Shown piece after piece: positions 29,630-40,848 of a stretch of DNA of 64,000 nucleotides; positions within the stretch are counted from its first letter, which is position 1; the number at the start of each line of letters is the position of its first letter. The DNA comes from Diphasiastrum complanatum (Eukaryota; Streptophyta; Lycopodiopsida; Lycopodiales; Lycopodiaceae): NCBI GenBank assembly GCA_029204225.1, contig CM055104.1, positions 50,575,935-50,639,934 of the forward strand. Direction: 5' to 3'. The position numbers were made by a program, and so were the translations under genes. The notes beneath the pieces are model-generated. The model searched no databases, was not told the DNA's origin, and saw only the letters and a list, made by a program, of their open reading frames with translations.

Positions 29630-30784
29630 AGTAGCGAGATACCTAGAGATCTGTTTCCACTTAGAAATCATTCTTCTAATATTGTCGAAGACCTTGTTTT
29701 TAGAATGCCCAATATAACTTTTAAATAGTTATTAGACGATAACCAATATTATAAAAAAGAAATTAAGCAATTTTTGCAAAATAAAAAGAGAAGAAAAGCA
29801 AAGTTACCAGTAGTCAACATAGGATTAGTTAATTATGTTGATGAAGGCCAACCAGAGATTCAAGTAGTAATTAGTAGCTGCATCTTAGATAATGTACCCA
29901 TAGATTTCGGATCTAGAGTAAATATAAGGACTGAAGAAACAACATATGAATTAGGCATTCATCATAGAATAGCACCCACTTTAAGACATTTAAAGTTAGC
30001 CGATGCAACTAGAAGATCACCAATATGAGAACTATCTCAGGTTACAGTTTATATTGGAGACCATAAGTTTCTTATGGATTTTATAATACTAAAAACTACG
30101 AGACAATTGTCATATAAAGTGTTATTAGGACGACCATGGCTCTATCAGGCCGATGTTATAACCCACTAGAAGAAAAAGGAGATTACCTTCAGAGACCAGA
30201 TGGAGACACCGACAGGAAAAAGTCATAAAAGAATTTTCATATCATGGGAAAAAGATAAGTACGAAGGTGAGACACCTACATCTTCTTCGAGCTATACTTC
30301 GGAGGAAGAAGGGCTTCAGTCAGTAGGGACTGAGGAAGGGGAGAGGTTAGCTACATTAAGTATACCTACATACAGTAATAGAGTAGAATATGTAGATAGA
30401 AGAGATTGTGGAGTTCCAAAGATTAGTGCGATCATAGGAGATCAGACCATAGATAGAATACTAATAGACTCAAGATCTAGTATCATCCTAGTAATGAAAA
30501 CAATGGTTAAAGAATTAGGATTAGAAAACCAAATACAGCCTATCACTTATCACGAAATCCATTTAGCAGACGCGACTAAATGTATACTAGTAGGCGAGCT
30601 AAAAGGTATTAACGTAGTAATAGAGACAGAGACGTTTGTTATGAATTTCCTTGTCATAAATCCAGTAGATACACCACCTTATTCGATATTATTTGAAAAA
30701 CCATGGTTATATCAAGCATATGCTATTATAGATTGGTCTACCAAACAGATATTTTCCCAGGTATTCTCACAGCTAGTCCAATAG
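29630..30784 (+). pseudogene. Tandem retropepsin-like domains (PR1 and PR2) of family B
   Basis: PR1: QPEIQVVISSCILDNVPI then DFGSRVNIRTEET, a stop at 30026, and VLLGRPWLYQADVI near 30120-30160. A linker follows with SWEKDKYEGETPTSSSS, equivalent to the post-protease linker of family A. Then a second domain of the same plan: VPKISAIIGDQTIDRILI, DSRSSIILVMKTMVKELGL, HEIHLADATKCILVGELKG, FVMNFLVINPVDTPPYSI and KPWLYQAYAIIDWSTKQI (30410-30760). Both have an Asp at the catalytic place followed by an altered triplet (DFG, DSR), and both end in PWLYQA. Family A has one domain at this position. PR2 is open for 194 codons (30200-30784); PR1 is broken. The second domain may be a duplication within the family or a diverged copy gained by recombination. 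Confidence 0.75.
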
Positions 30785-32590
30785 GGGGTCACCTTTTGAG
30801 ATGGGGTGAGGAGTTAGCTAGACCTGCTGAATCATGGATCAATTTCATAGAATGCTATGAGATTGATGAGGAAGTAGACATAATACAACATCCGAGTCGA
30901 GAGAAGTTCTGGGTGGAACCAGAGCAAGTCTGACCGAGGGGATGGTAGATAAAACAAATTATGTAGAAATAGAAATTAATAAAGGTAAGACTTTGAATCT
31001 ATATAAACACCAATCGGACCAAGAATGTGAAGAGTATATATTGCTTCTTCAGAAATACCAAAATGTGTTTGCTTGGTCGATGGATGATTTAATAGGTATA
31101 CCAGTTAAATGGGGTGAACATAGAATAGATCTCATTCAGGGAACAATACTTGTCAGGTAGCGCCAATATAGATTGAATCTACTCCTTATTAGTAAAAGAT
31201 GAATTAGATAGAGGTCTTAGAGCGAGTATTATATATCCTGTTCTAAGCAGTGAGTGGGTCTCACCAATATTTATAGTACCTAAGAAGAAGACAAACGAGA
31301 TTAGAGTTTGTCAAGATTTTAGAAAACTAAATGCTACCACAGCAAAAGATTATCATCCTCTGTCGTATACTAATACCATTCTTGACCAGGTAGCTGGACA
31401 TGAACGTTACAGTTTTTTAGATGGATTCTCAGGTCATAACCAAGTTTTTATAAAAGAGGAAGATAGATCCAAAACTACTTTCACCACTGATTGGGGGACG
31501 TACGCATATATGTGAATGCCCTTTGGTCTTTGTAATGCACCTGCCACAACGTATCATGACAATATTTTTCAAAAAATTTTAAGGAAGTTTTTAGAAATTT
31601 TTATGGATGACTTTTGTGTCTATTCATCAACTAAAAGCCATTTAGATGCATTAGAGAAAACATTGAGAAGATGTCAAGAGACATCTCTTAAACTGCATCC
31701 AGCTAAGTGTTACTTTGGGATGAAGGAAGGCATCCTTTTAGGGCATAAAATTTTGAAGGATGGCATACAAGCCGACATCGAAAAAATAAAAATGATTTTA
31801 CAATTATTAGAACCAACCAATTTAAGAGAGCTTAGAGGTTTTCTAGGACATGTAGGTTACTATCGGAGGATAATTAAAGATTATGCTATAATAGTAACTC
31901 CTTTAACAAGTTTATTAAAAAAAATTGTTGAGTACCACTGGACACAGGACCATCAGCAAGCTTTTGATCAATTGAAACAGTCATTAGCAGAAGCCACTGG
32001 GGTGGTAGGGCTAAAAGTTCCATGTAAATGTAGACACATCATCTTTTGAGATAGGTGTAGTGCTTAGTCAAAAAGATGACCAAAATATAGACTATCCAAT
32101 TTACTATGCGGGGAGGCAACTCGCTGCATCAAAAAAGAATTATTCCGCTACAGAGCGAGAAGCACTAGGGATGATTTATTCAGTAAAGAAATTTAGACAT
32201 TACCTTTTAGAATACCCTTTGTTTTTCACGTAGATCATTACGCATTAAAACATTTAGTGAATAAACCTGATAATTCGGGTAGAATAGCTAGATGGATATT
32301 ATTATTAGATGAGTTTAATTATGAAGTAGAATTAAGAAGAATCAAGGATCATCAAAATGCCGACTATATATCCCGTCTCCAAACAAAAAATCAATTAGAA
32401 CCCATTTGTGATGAATTTTCAAATGAACATATAATGCATATTCAATCAGAAACATCAATTTATAGGGACATTATTAATTTTTTACAGGGCCAGATATATC
32501 CTGAACATTTTAGTAAACAGCGAAAAACTATTTTTTTTTCTAAGGTAGGACCTTACACGATTGTAAATAGTATATTCATTTCGTTATGAA
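30785..32590 (+). pseudogene. Family B reverse transcriptase and RNase H
   Basis: An N-terminal lead with LLLQKYQNVFAWSMDDLIGIP, then RT: SEWVSPIFIVPKKK, VCQDFRKLNATTAKDYHPL, YSFLDGFSGHNQV, MPFGLCNAPATTYHD and catalytic EIFMDDFCVYSS (about 31597-31632). The connection domain has LRELRGFLGHVGYYRRII. RNase H begins VDTSSFEIGVVLSQKDD after a frameshift near 32040, with YYAGRQLAASKKNYSATERE and, after another, VDHYALKHLVNKPDNSGRIA. It ends KVGPYTIVNS near 32560, the point where an integrase should follow; instead ORF3 sequence starts within about 60 bases. Stops at 31158 and 31513 also break it. Confidence 0.86.
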
Positions 32591-32599
32591 TACGCCTTC

Positions 32600-35467
32600 T
32601 GCTCCCCTCCTATTTGGTGGAGGCTACATCCAAAACATGTCCCAAAGCTAGTGATACCAGTATTACAACCACTAGTTGTTCGAGTGCGAATTGAAGGTCT
32701 TCTTCAATTCAATCCATCAGTAATTCTTATTGATTTATGTTATGAGATGATCCGCAATTTGGGCGTAACAGAAGGACATATTTCCACAACCGTCCGCAAT
32801 CAAGAGATTGTTATCTCAGAGGGGTTTTACTATTGTGCCTTAGGATTGCCTATGAATGGCAGTATGCCAGTTACTAAACCGGATTTCATTGTGGAGAGCG
32901 GAGCTTTTCAAGAAGAGGCTTATATTGAGAAACGGGAATACAAACTCTCTTACATAAGAGACTCCAATCTCAAGAGCTTCGTTCCTATCTTCTTACCAGA
33001 GCAAGAGTACACAATTTCAAATACCAATATGGGATACCTGCTAAGAGCTTTAAATGGAGAACAAATTGCCTTTAAATAGATTGCTTTCAAGCAATTCTGT
33101 AAATTAATAAAAGTTAATCCGTCCTCCAGGATGGGTTAGCAGATGGGCATTTTATGTATGCATGCTGGTGTGCTGACAATGCAGGAGGATATCAGGATTG
33201 CACCAGTACTACCAGAGCTAGCACCATCAATTGAGGTGGAATCCCAGATGCAGACATCAAAGGCAACCACCGTAGCAGCCACATCATCATCATCCAGTCA
33301 AAGGAGCACGATGAGGATGGCTTCGCCATCATCCCAGTACACACCATTGTCCATCAAAGAAGGAAATAGTAATGCGAAAGAGGAGGAGGAGGACACTGCT
33401 GATCAGGAGCATAATTAGGCTGAAATACCACAAGAGCCAGAACCACAAGGAGCATAGCAGCTTTATGATGACCAACAGGGCAACGAAAGCGACTGTCGAG
33501 GAACCAATTCTCGATGCCGAGTTATATCAAAAGGTTTTTGGAACACTACTGCCAGATACTCGGGCAGCTATTCAGCATCTTGCTAGCTTGGAGAAGGTAT
33601 CCAGGAAGTTGGCGTCCAAGTATGAAAGAGTCCGAGCAGACCTCACCCAAAAAGATACAGAGTTGGGCGAAACAAAGGCTGAGTTGGCCTATAGAAATGA
33701 GGAGCTTGAAGTAGCTAATGCGGAGCTAAGCAGAAAAGATACAGAGCTTGAAGAAGCGAAAGGGAGGCAGGATGCCACGTTCGAAGTGTTGGAAGAAATG
33801 CAAGAGCAGTCCAACGCCTTCGAAAGTGAGAACATACTGCTTAGACAACAACTTCAGACCCTGCAGGCTTCTTTGTAGGAGGAGAGACGAGTGCAAACTA
33901 CTCTTCAGAGTAGCAATACGGAGTTGAGCAATAAACTCAGCAATGCTCAGGAATCAATTACCCAACTGCAAAATTCTGCAGAAAGATTAAAGAAAGACAA
34001 TTAGATATACAAGAAACAGGCCGAAGAGGCAATACTGTGGCGAATCAGCGCCGAAGTCACACTCGGTGCCTGCGTATCTCATGGCATGTATCGAATTGAT
34101 CCGGTAGCATGGAAGGGAATCCAGGAGAGAATGATCCAGACCTTCCAGATGCAATATCTGCAGCCGCAGATGATTGCTTATGAGAAGCTGAAGGAAGAAT
34201 TAAAAGAGGCCAAATTCCAATCAGGCCAAATGCAGATTTATGATGCAGAAGAAGTAGTGCAAGGACAAGATCAGGAGACGCGGACAGATGAGCCAGCACC
34301 AGTAATGTCAGAAAAGGCCATCCAAATGGATACCATCTACAGGTAGATCCTGAGAGATCAAGAAACACAGACTGAAACCAAGGATGCTGCAGAGGTACAA
34401 GCTACTGAATACCAACTTGAGGCGTTAGGCGTCATTCCATACCAAGCCTAGGTATCACCAAGTGGAGCAGTTGTAAAGAAAAACAAGATTGTCTACTCAC
34501 TACTAAGGTCATAATTTCAGACATTTCATCGGGAACTAAAATTTTTTATTCCACCTTTTTGTAGTCCAGAACTCCAATGGAGAATGGATTACCTTTTTTT
34601 ACCTAAACTTTTTGGTTACACAAAAGAACAATGGGAGAGACCTTGGACTTTTTCTAACATAAATACTTTATGGTCTAGACTAACTGTATATAAAAAAGAA
34701 ATCCTCGCCCTTGCCATTGTTCAGAATAAGTTCAATGTGCAAACTAACTATATTCATGTGTTGCAGGATCCTTGTATATATACATCTTAGAATACCTAAG
34801 AACATTTGAAAATAATATTTGTCTAGCATTGGATGAGTATTTGAATAAGTTAGAATCAATTAACATTTTTGATGAGAAAGAAGTTGTTTCTAATTCTAAA
34901 TCAGTTTCTTCCGGAGTTACTCATCAGTTCTTATTCCGTGATCTGTGGGAAATCTACACAGATTGGGAAACTAACTATTCTCGTTATTTGGAAGAAGTAA
35001 AATCAAATAATATACTTCACTCCACTAACCCAATAACTAGACGATATTATACTTATAGCCATGTAAATATTGCTTCTCTCATTTCGTATGCCCTCCTGTC
35101 TATTCAACAACTATATATTAAAGAGAAATTTTTCGAATATACATATGCTAACTGTCCCTTCTACCGAGATGTCTAAAATCCTGACCGAGGATATTGGTAT
35201 ACACATCTTGTTAATAATACATTAATTGATAACTCCCTTGCACCAATCGGCAATCAAGGAATGGGTGGTTATCCAAATTTGTCATTCCAAGAAGACTACA
35301 ACCAGAAGAACAACTATTTCCTGGCAATAAAAGGACTGACATTGGAACAAGAAAATGAAGCCCGAGCCAAGGCTATTTTCCACAGCAAGCCAACTAGTTG
35401 AAAGCGATAAAGAAGGACATAAATCAGATTGTTTGCGAGCCGCTGCACAGTTGAGGAAGGGGATATG
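32600..35467 (+). pseudogene. Family B ORF3: accessory ORF of unknown function, near full length
   Basis: N-terminal domain (32651-33079): VRIEGLLQFNPSVILIDL, EGHISTTVRNQEIVISEGFY, LGLPMNG, VTKPDF, YKLSYIRDSNLKSFVPIFL, YTISNTNMGYLLRALNGE. Next a Ser/Thr/Glu-rich linker (33200-33420), then a coiled coil of about 200 residues (33500-33990) with TQKDTELGETKAELAYR and NAELSRKDTELEEAKGR. Next IDPVAWKGIQERMIQTFQMQ and a Gln/Glu-rich part, then the C-terminal domain from 34584: MDYLFLPKLFGYTKEQWERPW, LWSRLTVYKKEILALAIVQ, EIYTDWETNYSRYLEEV and LSIQQLYIKEKFFEYTY. It runs to the PPT. About eight stops or frame changes interrupt it. The shared plan with family A' shows it was a real protein of the lineage. 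No transmembrane segment is apparent. The N-domain loosely recalls plant transposon-associated domains with a VRG..I..I..LYGLP pattern, which is only a suggestion. Confidence 0.72.
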
Positions 35468-35800
35468 TGGAGTCTTATGATCTCACATTATCCAAATTTT
35501 GTCATATACAATAAAAATTTTCAATTTCCATATATAAAATGTGCTATAGTGCCTAAATACATGTAACGGCCTATTTCGCACTTTGTTAATTCATATTTCT
35601 AGTAGAAGTTCCAACGTTCTAAAGAGATGCAATAGAAGTTCAGAAACGACATTTGACGGTTTGTAAGCGACATTGAGGCTGAAGAACATTCCTATAAGGA
35701 TAGCACTATGTGCCATTGTACATACGCATTTCTACGCAGGGCTACACATTTCTCCAAAGAAAGTTGTTCTTCACTCAGCTAGGATTTTGAACTAAACAAT
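35451..35800 (+). repeat. Family B polypurine tract and truncated 3' LTR
   Basis: GTTGAGGAAGGGGATATG (to 35467) is the polypurine tract, as in family A'. The LTR begins TGTGGAGTCTTATGATCTCACATTATCC at 35468 and matches 55422-55075 (minus) and 39031-39138, with shared GTGCTATAGTGCCTAAAT, GCGACATTGAGGC and TGTGCCATTGTACA. The match fades after about 35800; the U5 part is missing. Confidence 0.8.
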
Positions 35801-36668
35801 GGTGAATCTCTCTGGTTTCTGAACCTTTTCGTTTCTGTAAACATGTGATGGAGGGCACCCTAGCTGTGAAGTGGCTGGTAATTAGCCGTGGGCGGCCGTG
35901 AGCTATGGAAGGTAGTGGAGCAGTTTGAATCTGCATCCATCACAAAACCCTAGCAGGAACTCGTGAGGGAGAGCCGTGGAGGACTCTCGGGATAGTCGCG
36001 CACAGTGAACAGGACCAGGAACTCCGTGTTTCGAAGTCTATAGCGGCTGGAGGACAGATCTTCAATGCACACAAATGCACAGGATCGTTGGATGGAGGTC
36101 CATCAAGATCGATGGACATGATTGAAATTTCGAAAAACTATATCAACCGTCGAATTGAAACTAATGGTGGAGATGGACTTTGAAAGGACCCTGAAGAACT
36201 GAAAGGCAAAATAGGCTTTCCTTTCATTAAAAATTTTCAAACTGAAAAAATTGTTGGGTCCCAAATTTTTGAAGGGTGAAGTTTCTTCACACTGAAGAAA
36301 CAATTCAAAAACTCAAAGTGCCCTTATTTTCACTTCCTTTAGCCTATTTTGGCCAAACGAAAGGCTATAGCCTCCAAACGAAGGGCACCCTGACTGTACC
36401 TGCAAGTATGGTACACCAAAACAGAGTGATTGCCACGAAGAAAGTGTTCAAAACACGCCGAAAGTGATCTCACCATTCCACTGGGCACGTAGTTGGGAGT
36501 TGGTGATGAGAGTCATTTCGGAAAGTGATGCCAGTTTGGCTTTCAATTTGGCGAAAGAGCGGCGGGTGGCCTGGTAAGCCAAAAATTGGAGTTCATTATT
36601 TTTTATTTTTGACACCACAGTTGGCTTTGTCATACACTTTTTAGCCTATAGGTGAAGTTTCAAGCAGT
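35801..36668. other. Leader-like sequence before copia D1; no gene seen
   Basis: No domain is recognisable. The stretch leads into the gag of copia D1 at 36669 and may be its LTR or leader, but I see no TGGTATCAGAGC primer site and no second LTR. Short ORFs here (for example 36448-36633 minus) lack any motif. Confidence 0.4.
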
Positions 36669-37005
36669 TTGGAAATGGCAAACATCAATGAGACAATTTT
36701 GGGCAATGCAAGCAAACTTGATGGGGCTTCTAACTACAACATCTGGAAATTCAAAATGAAGAGCATTTTGATGGAGAAAGAGTTATGGGAGATCGTGGCA
36801 GGTATTGAAGTCCGTCCAAATACCACTCCAGGTGACATGAGGGCAAACTCCACAGGAGGATCAGGCCTTGCTTGCTAAAGGCAAGCAGAAAGAATGGAAA
36901 AGGATTTCCAAGAAATCCAAGGATGATGATGACGAGGGAGAGTCATCATCAAAGGCAAAAAAAAAGAAGAAAGACAAATGTTACTATTGCCACAAAGCGG
37001 GGGGC
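36669..37005 (+). pseudogene. Ty1/copia gag D1, split by D2
   Basis: MANINETILGNASKLDGASNY then IWKFKMKSILMEKELWEIV, the typical start of a copia gag. After a frame change, KKSKDDDDEGESSSKAK and a zinc knuckle start CYYCHKAG at 36979-37000. The knuckle is cut there: the next base run GGGGC is followed by the TGCACTCTTG of the D2 LTR. The rest of D1 is not found in the window. Confidence 0.72.
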
Positions 37006-37206
37006 TGCACTCTTGTTTTTGTGATTATGAATTAATTTTTAAGATCATGTTGGGCAATTAGAACACTTAAAGCTATGATTATATCTAGCATAAGCTTTCT
37101 ATTAGACTGTTTTGCATCTAATAGCTGATTGTAATGGGAGAGCTGTTCCGTAATATTCTTGTTCTCTTTTTCGTTCGCGTTCTTCTATCTCCCTTGCCCC
37201 ATCAGA
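37006..37206 (+). repeat. Copia D2 5' LTR
   Basis: 201 bp from TGCACTCTTGTTTTTG to CCCCATCAGA, followed by TTGGTATCAGAGC (37207-37219), the tRNA-iMet primer site. It matches the D3 LTR (42869-43069, opposite strand), also 201 bp, with shared ATGAATTAATTTTTAAGATCATG and GAGAGCTGTTCCG(T/C)AATATTC. Confidence 0.85.
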
Positions 37207-39030
37207 TTGGTATCAGAGCGTAGCTCATATAAATTGAGAGATTAAGTGTGTTCTATTTGTATTAATGTTAGTATGTCCCATATAGATAGCTCTTCATCTT
37301 CATCATCCAATGAAGCTAGAAGTGATTGACAAGTTCAATGGTTCTAACTTCTACATCTGGAAGTTAAAACTCCGGATGATATTGATAGATAGAGATCTTT
37401 GGGATGTAGTAGAAGGTGTTGACATGAAACCAGAAGATGGTGATCAAGCAAAGGCATGGAAGATCAAAGATCAGAAGGCCTTAGCAAGTATCACACTCAA
37501 TCTGGCCGACTCCCAAATATCCCATGTTACCACATGCAAACCTTTAAGGATGCATTAGATTTGTTATCAAATCTTTATGAGACTCAAGATGTAACCACTA
37601 GATTACATCTGAGAAGGAAGTTCTTTACTCTTAGAATGTCTGATTCTACTGCCATCACTTTTCACATTAACCGTTTCAAGTCTTTATTAGATCAGTTATC
37701 AGTTGTAGGATGTTCTATTCAAGATATGTTGCCTTCATGACCTTGTTTTCTTTTCTTCCAAAGTCATATGAGCACTTTGTGAAGACGATATCCACACAAC
37801 CCGACCTCACTCTTCAAAAGGTGATTGGTCACCTACTTGCAGAAGAAATGTGGAGAAAGACTAGTAGCCTGTCTATCAAAGACAAATCCATGGCTCTATA
37901 CACCAAGAAGAAAGACTAGTCCAAGGGCAAGAATCAAGTGCAGCAGCAACATTAGAAGCCTCATACTCAAGGTGAGAATAGTGGATCACGAAAGAGGATT
38001 TTTTGCAGATATTGCAAGAGAGCCAATCACGACATCAAGGAGTGTCGTATCTGGATCTACAATGAGACGAAGAAGCAACAACAGCAATAGCCAGACTCCT
38101 CCAGCACGACAAAACTCAAGGAGCAAGATACACATTTGTTAATGGCTTACATCAACATCAACAAAGACTATGATAGCTGGTACTTGGACAGCAGTGCTAC
38201 CCAGCACATAACCTCTTGCAAGGAATGGTTTACCAAGTATGTAGCTTACAGCAAAGATCAACTCATCTACCTCGGAGATTCAAGCACCATACGCGTGGAA
38301 GGCAAAGGGACAATTAAGATCACATTCAACAACGATCTATCTATGTGTGTTCCCAATGTCCTTCACATTCCTCAACTATGAAAAAACATGTTATTACTCT
38401 CTAAGATAACTGATGAGGGCTATATTGTCCCTTTCTCATCTGAGATGTGTACAATATTCGAGGAAGATACTACTCTGACTACATGCACTAGAGTCAGAAA
38501 TCTTTACGTACTCTCTAATTCAGTTGCATTAGCTAGCATCTCATGAAAAAGTAAACGATAATGCTATTTTGTGGCATAGTCGATTTGGATAAGTGAATAC
38601 AAGCTCACTTTCCTACATGCGTTGTAATAATTTAGTTGATGGATTGTATTTCTCTTCTTCATTAGATAGGAAATCTTTCTTTCATGAATCATGCGTCTAA
38701 GGCAAACACTCTAGAAGCAAGTTTCCCAAATCACATTCCATCAAAACAAAGCATGTATTGGATCTTGTACATAGTTATCTTTGTGGTCCAATGCCAACTC
38801 CGTCCTTAGGAGATGCAATCTAATCTATCACTTTCATAGATGATTATTCGAGATGGTCTACAGTCATGTTCATTAAGCACAAATCTGAAGCCTTTGAATG
38901 TTTCAAGAGATTCAAGGCCATGGTTGAGACACAAACATCTACAAAAGTGAAAGCACTCCGAACTGATGGTGGCAGCGAATACCTTTCTAATGAGATGTCC
39001 GACTACATGGTTGAACATGGCTTTAGAAGT
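37207..39030 (+). pseudogene. Copia D2 gag, protease and integrase start
   Basis: Gag: VIDKFNGSNFYIWKLKLRM, DRDLWDVVEGVDMKPEDGD, SNLYETQDVTTRLHLRRKFF, then the knuckle CRYCKRANHDIKEC near 38005-38046. Protease: SWYLDSSATQHITSCKEW, where the usual DSGA is DSSA, followed by LGDSSTIRVEGKGTIKI and VPNVLHIPQL. A stretch with many stops (38380-38860) covers the GAG pre-integrase part. The integrase core resumes with IDDYSRWSTVMFIKHKSEAF and LRTDGGSEYLSNEMSDYM. It stops at 39030 where a family B LTR fragment begins, so RT and RNase H are absent. Confidence 0.83.
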
Positions 39031-39138
39031 GTGGAGCCTCATGGTCCCACATTATCCAAAGTTATTGTCTTATATTTTAAAAAATTTCAATTTTTATACG
39101 TGTAAATGTGCTATAGTGCCTAAATTCATGTAAAGGCC
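39031..39138 (+). repeat. Family B LTR fragment
   Basis: TGTGGAGCCTCATGGTCCCACATTATCC...CATGTAAAGGCC matches the first ~108 bases of the family B LTR (closest to the 55422 copy). It truncates copia D2 on the left and is itself cut by the start of E copy 2 on the right. Confidence 0.78.
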
Positions 39139-39793
39139 TGAAGAAACAAAATGTTTCTATTATCAAAGCTTTGCTAGCTTTTAGCTCTCATTCTAACGAA
39201 AATGTTTGCGAACACAAAAGTCAAAAGACACGAAGCAAAAAAATAAAAAAATTGCAAAAGAGAATTTTTTCGCGGTACAGCAGGAGAAAGTCGGACGACG
39301 CGAAAGTCAAACGACTCAAAGCAACACAAAAATTGTTGCGCCGTCTTCTTTTTTTTTCAACCCTCACGTTCCAAAAAGGATCAGCAAGATCATGCAAGTA
39401 CCAAGAAGTACAGATATCTGATCTGATATCATGACATCAACAGATGCACTCTAGGTTGTGGCTAATATGTCACTCTTGTAATTCGTGATTAGTTGTAGAT
39501 TTTTAATCACTCTAATCTGTCACTCTTGTAATTCGTGATTAGTTGTAGATGTTTAATCACTCTAATCTATAAGTTACACGACACCACTATTTACCTTCTG
39601 GTTGATGCATTATATAACAAGTCTAATGCTAGTAAGCAAGATAGACAGACATAATATAGAATAGAAGTTTGCCTACGAGCGAGACAAGTTTTGTAAGCAA
39701 TATCCACAAAGATCCAAGAAGTCCACTGGTAAGTGAGACATTACTCATGAGAGAGCGCCGCTTCTCTCACACCAACGTGTTGTGTTGTGGGTC
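39139..39793 (+). repeat. Family E LTR, copy 2
   Basis: Begins TGAAGAAACAAAATGTTTC and follows the same order as copy 1 (14690-15529), ending in CTCATGAGAGAGCGCCGCTTCTCTCACACCAA and a diverging tail. No primer site follows. It has a single GCGAACACAAAAGTCAAAAG unit where copy 1 has three 81-bp units. Confidence 0.7.
39468..39567. repeat. 50-bp tandem duplication inside E copy 2
   Basis: TGTCACTCTTGTAATTCGTG... occurs at 39468-39517 and 39518-39567 with one difference. Copy 1 of the LTR has one unit (15171-15220), so the duplication happened in this copy. Confidence 0.88.
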
Positions 39794-40289
39794 TGTCATA
39801 CAACACACAAAAGAAGAACAATAGAGTGATATTGTAGCCATTATGCACATATCACTCTTATCTTGTCTGATCTTGAATGGATTGTTGTCTGCCATCGTTT
39901 GTGTATCTCATTCACTCATTTTATCAATTCCGCACACTGGTTGACTTTTGTTGAATGTTGTGTTAATCAAAACATAGCTACAGTAGTGTGTCTACATTCT
40001 GGAGGACTGTAGGAATGATACAGCTGGCAGTGACCAACAATCATATCTGAAATCCATCTATATTGTTTTTCACGTTTGTGATTGTCATAAGTAGTAACAG
40101 AACCTACTTTGTCATAATCTGACATAACTGAAAGAGCTATCAGTACCAAAGGGGCTAAGCATTCAAACAAACAACCATTAACAAGAGAACACACTTCAAA
40201 AGCAATGGCTTCAATCATCAGCATACAAAACAAGATCTGTACAGTTTTGGATTCTTCGAGATCTAACTTTCTAGCCTAGAAAGTTAAGA
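39794..40289. other. Unassigned stretch, no gene seen
   Basis: A minus-strand frame (40233-39967) is open for 88 codons, but I see no motif. A short inverted repeat AACTTTCTAGCCTAGAAAGTT lies at about 40266-40286, directly before the gag-like block. Confidence 0.4.
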
Positions 40290-40848
40290 CATCATTGATA
40301 CTAAAGGGTGAAGGTTTATTCCCCTGGGTGGATGGCACAAAGGAGATGCCTATGACATCAGGCAAAGAGCTACGCGAGTGGAGGGAGAAAAATGACAAGG
40401 TAGTAACCTTGCTATCTTCATCCATCGAAGATAGTCTCACATTTGATCTGAGTACACTCTCCAAAGCTAAGAAGATGTGGAATACGAGATTTTAAAGGAA
40501 ATAAGGAAGTCAAATAATGATGCTGAAAGATCAGTTGACAAATCTAAGTGGAATAAGAAAGATCTCACTTATTTTGTAAGGAAGATGAAGGGTCTATTTC
40601 TATCACTACACAATTATGGAGGAGAAAACACAGTGTCAGTTGAGAAGCAGCTCACTTACCTGTTGAGAGCCTTACCCAGATCTTTCCAGACGATGAGAAC
40701 CTTGCTCGCGAAAGATCCTACAATGACCCTCAAAAAGGCAATTGTCGACATTCGAGAGGAAGCCAAGGCTAGAGAACACCTTGATCACAAGGATGGTTCT
40801 GACCAAGCATCCCTAGAGACAAACACTACATTGGTGGATGGATCATAA
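40290..40848 (+). pseudogene. Copia-type gag fragment, unassigned family
   Basis: Two overlapping frames read LKGEGLFPWVDGTKEMP, NDKVVTLLSSSIEDSL and KAKKMWNT, then (frame change near 40490) YEILKEIRKSNNDAERS, YFVRKMKGLFLSLHNYG, EKQLTYLLRALPRSFQTM and LKKAIVDIREEAKAREHL. This is the helical pattern of copia gag (UBN2-like) without a zinc knuckle. It faces copia D3 and joins it at 40848. Confidence 0.6.

Larger units (their letters stand above)
27391..35800 (+). mobile_element. Athila-like Ty3/gypsy element, family B (plus copy)
   Basis: Order: truncated 5' LTR (about 27391-27650), tRNA-Asp PBS 27653-27670, gag 27736-29480, two protease-like domains 29800-30784, RT and RNase H 30942-32590, ORF3 32600-35467, PPT 35451-35467, truncated 3' LTR 35468-35800. 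Integrase is absent. Gag, RT and ORF3 are clearly related to family A, but the LTR sequence is different. The 5' LTR fragment and the 3' LTR fragment do not overlap, so insertion age cannot be judged here. Confidence 0.85.
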
